NCBI GenBank assembly: GCA_026627385.1
Contig: JAPNUR010000001.1
Location: forward strand, 186,001 to 250,000
Source of the DNA: Bacillota bacterium
GTDB taxonomy: Bacteria > Bacillota > Sulfobacillia > Sulfobacillales > Sulfobacillaceae
Reading direction: 5' to 3'
DNA length: 64,000 nt
Positions 62,195-64,000 of this stretch are shown piece after piece (the first letter of the stretch is position 1; every line of letters starts with the position of its first letter). Under the pieces are notes generated by a model. It worked only from the letters and a program-made list of their open reading frames with translations, made no database searches and had not been told where the DNA came from. A program made the position numbers and the translations under genes.

Positions 62195-63084
62195 CTCGTT
62201 TCATGAATATCGGGTCCCACTGTATTCTCCAGCCGTCCTAATCGGTCGCTTTCCACCACCAGCCGGTCACCAGGTCTTAGAAATCTCGGCGGGTCCATAG
62301 CGAAACCGACCCCATCCGGTGTCCCCGTCAGTAAAATGTCTCCTGGCAACAAGGTCATCGCCCGCGACAATTCGGCAATGAGACGAGGAATGGAAAAGAT
62401 GAGCTGACTCAATCGTGCCTCTTGCCGCACTTCGCCGTTGACAATCCCCCGAACGTTGAGCTCTTCGATGTTCGGGATTTCATCCCGGGTGACAATGGCC
62501 GGACCCAGGGGGCAGGATCCGTCCATGCTTTTCCCCTTCAGCCACTGACCGCCATGACGCCGTTGGACGTCGCGGGCCGAGATATCGTTGGCCAGCGTAA
62601 ACCCAAAGACATAATGAAGAGCGTCCCTTTCAGCAATGTTTTTCCCTTCTTGGCCTATGACCACCGCGATTTCGGCCTCATAGTCTAGCTTCTGGGTAAA
62701 CTGACTGTCGTAGGGAATTAACGCGTGCGGCCCCACTACCGCACGGGTTGCTTTGCTAAAAAACGTGGGATATTCCGGAAGATCGGTCTCCTGGTTTTCC
62801 CGCTTGCCAATCCCTTCGTTAAAGTGCTTGAGGTAATTCCAACCCACACAAAACACGTTGCGCAGGGGGGCTGGGATTGGCGCCAACAGGGTCCATTCGC
62901 TGTGAAAAGCCGTTTTTTCTGCGCTCTTCAAGGTGGTGTACAGATCGCTGATCACCCTAGGACCTTGAGCAATGACATCCAGCATGGATTCATAGTAGGG
63001 TGATAAATCATACCACTCCCCTTGCTCTCCTTCCGCCATGACGCGCTCACTGCCTTCTGGCAGTCTTACCGTATACAATCTCAT
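62191..63084 (-). CDS. Fumarylacetoacetate hydrolase-family protein
   Basis: The 297-residue protein has the FAH C-terminal fold: FCVGWNYLKHFNEG, KLDYEAEIAVVIGQEGKNI with the metal-binding acids, FTLANDISARDVQRR and LLPGDILLTGTPDGVGF. Family members hydrolyse or isomerise oxo-acids formed from cleaved aromatic rings, or decarboxylate oxaloacetate. Mg(II) or Ca(II) should be bound by the acids. It overlaps both neighbouring genes by 4 bases. The most specific statement supported is a late step of ring degradation. Confidence 0.88.
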   Translation of the reverse strand: MRLYTVRLPEGSERVMAEGEQGEWYDLSPYYESMLDVIAQGPRVISDLYTTLKSAEKTAFHSEWTLLAPIPAPLRNVFCVGWNYLKHFNEGIGKRENQETDLPEYPTFFSKATRAVVGPHALIPYDSQFTQKLDYEAEIAVVIGQEGKNIAERDALHYVFGFTLANDISARDVQRRHGGQWLKGKSMDGSCPLGPAIVTRDEIPNIEELNVRGIVNGEVRQEARLSQLIFSIPRLIAELSRAMTLLPGDILLTGTPDGVGFAMDPPRFLRPGDRLVVESDRLGRLENTVGPDIHETR

Positions 63085-64000
63085 GCTTCCGCTCGCCCTT
63101 TCCTCACTAGGTTCATCAGCTGTGTTCCGTTTTCGGCTAATCGGTTTAGAATGGTCAGCGGCAATCGCCGCGCCGTCACATCGTCATGAATCCCCATTGG
63201 AAATGGGTAATCAGTACCCAACACCACCCGACCAGGCAGTTCGTCCATGAGCCACTGAAGCACCCGCATGTCGTGCACCACACTATCCAGCCACAGGCGT
63301 CGTAAAGACTCGTGCGGTGAAGGCAGGGCTTTGTCGATCCCTGGGCGACCGGTGTCATATCCGCGCTGCCAACGCCCGACTAAAAACGGCGCGGCGCCGC
63401 CGCCGTGGCTGATGCACCAATGAATTTTCGGGTATGTCAACGGAAGATCGGAAAACACCAGCGATGCCACTGCTAACCCATCCTCGTACGGATAGCCGAG
63501 CAGATTGTCCAAATAGTGATGCTTGAGCCGCGGGTCCGCATGATGCCCGCCGTGCACGAGAACCAGCACATCCTTAACCGACAACGCCTGCCAGACTGGC
63601 CGTAGGTGGCTATCGCCCAAAAGCCACTCGCCAACACTCGCGCCCATGGTTATCCCGACAGCCGTTCGCGATACCCGCGCCCACTCGGCCAGTGCCTGGT
63701 CCGGCACGCCTAATGGCAATATGGCGGTGATTTCCGATGAATTTCCGACTTGCTCGCGCACTTCCGCCATGGCATCGTTGACAAATCGACACCAGAGGTC
63801 GCCATCCGAGTATTGGGGGCGAAAGAACGCCGGCGGCACCGACAGCACTAAAGACATTCCTTGCGATGTCGCATAGCTTTTCAATGCCTCGATGTCGGTC
63901 AATGGTTCCAGCGGCACGCGCTCCCCATCGACCAACAACCAGCGTCCATCCGTTTGCAACCCAAACGCTCCCGTCTCTGCTGCCCTGACCACCGTTGGGG
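63081..64000 (-). CDS. Amidohydrolase-family (ACMSD-like) protein, N-terminus beyond the window
   Basis: The minus-strand frame remains open to the right edge, so the gene begins outside the window. What is present has the later metal and catalytic sites of the amidohydrolase TIM barrel: VLVHGGHH, CISHGGGAAPF and VVLGTDYPF with the terminal Asp. The N-terminal HxH metal motif lies in the missing part. The ACMSD-like branch includes decarboxylases of hydroxylated aromatic acids and of ring-fission products. The 4-base overlap with the FAH gene ties it to the operon. Confidence 0.85.
   Translation of the reverse strand, partial: PTVVRAAETGAFGLQTDGRWLLVDGERVPLEPLTDIEALKSYATSQGMSLVLSVPPAFFRPQYSDGDLWCRFVNDAMAEVREQVGNSSEITAILPLGVPDQALAEWARVSRTAVGITMGASVGEWLLGDSHLRPVWQALSVKDVLVLVHGGHHADPRLKHHYLDNLLGYPYEDGLAVASLVFSDLPLTYPKIHWCISHGGGAAPFLVGRWQRGYDTGRPGIDKALPSPHESLRRLWLDSVVHDMRVLQWLMDELPGRVVLGTDYPFPMGIHDDVTARRLPLTILNRLAENGTQLMNLVRKGRAEA

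Noticed and set aside
1-64000. CRISPR arrays, tRNA or rRNA genes, replication origin
   Set aside because: No spaced direct repeats, cloverleaf signals, rRNA landmarks or DnaA-box clusters were seen on either strand by eye. A tRNA scan would settle the tRNA question.

Overview
The window looks like chromosomal DNA of a moderately GC-rich, endospore-forming, acidophile-type Firmicute; a Sulfobacillus-like organism fits best. The evidence is a YlbJ-type sporulation membrane protein, strong GGAGG ribosome binding sites with frequent GTG and TTG starts, a large arsenite-resistance operon mixed with sulfur-handling genes, a cytoplasmic glucan cluster, and a molybdenum-hydroxylase catabolic operon. 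This assignment is inference; no rRNA or tRNA gene is visible to confirm it.

Layout. 1-9739: housekeeping and envelope genes, namely a partial membrane protein, a coiled-coil lytic transglycosylase, a GHMP kinase, a lipoprotein, a Fur-family regulator, a first amino-sugar pair (GH4 glycosidase plus BadF-type kinase), a NYN-domain protein and a secreted transglutaminase. 9912-11171: ylbJ. 11172-15130: an insertion-sequence graveyard holding an IS66 remnant, an intact IS607-type element (tnpA, tnpB and a structured 3' region that may be a guide RNA) and a decayed ATPase. 15135-17331: TetR, TauE/SafE and FmdE. 17467-24547: arsR, CMD-domain gene, arsD, arsA1, arsA2, dsrE-like, fmdE-like, osmC-like, arsB and CoA-disulfide-reductase-like gene, all on the minus strand behind a promoter whose -10 lies in a perfect palindrome.

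24751-33358: an M1 aminopeptidase, a carboxylesterase, a MacB-type ABC pair and an unusual MFS-acyltransferase fusion. 33686-37574: a second amino-sugar operon (GH4 with a frameshift, BadF-type kinase, nagB-type deaminase, GntR regulator). 37900-38550: a decayed IS3 element. 38802-49248: an intracellular alpha-glucan cluster with two sugar-nucleotide transferases, two GH15 glucoamylases, a GH57 enzyme and a GT4 glycosyltransferase. 49250-51690: another graveyard with IS21 istB and IS3 remnants. 51691-52881: an MFS transporter. 53031-64000: one long minus-strand operon encoding a three-subunit molybdenum hydroxylase, CoxG, a flavin monooxygenase, an SDR, an FAH-family hydrolase, an amidohydrolase and others, probably an aromatic or heteroaromatic degradation pathway that runs off the right edge.

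The most unusual unit is the arsenic operon. Next to a complete ArsR/D/A/B efflux set, with ArsA split into two half proteins, it carries cysteine-based proteins (an AhpD-like protein with a cysteine-rich tail, DsrE, a one-cysteine OsmC, FmdE, a CoA-disulfide-reductase relative). A second FmdE sits with a TauE exporter behind its own palindrome-marked promoter. This suggests that arsenite efflux is coupled to thiol or sulfane-sulfur handling. That coupling is inferred from gene content, not shown.
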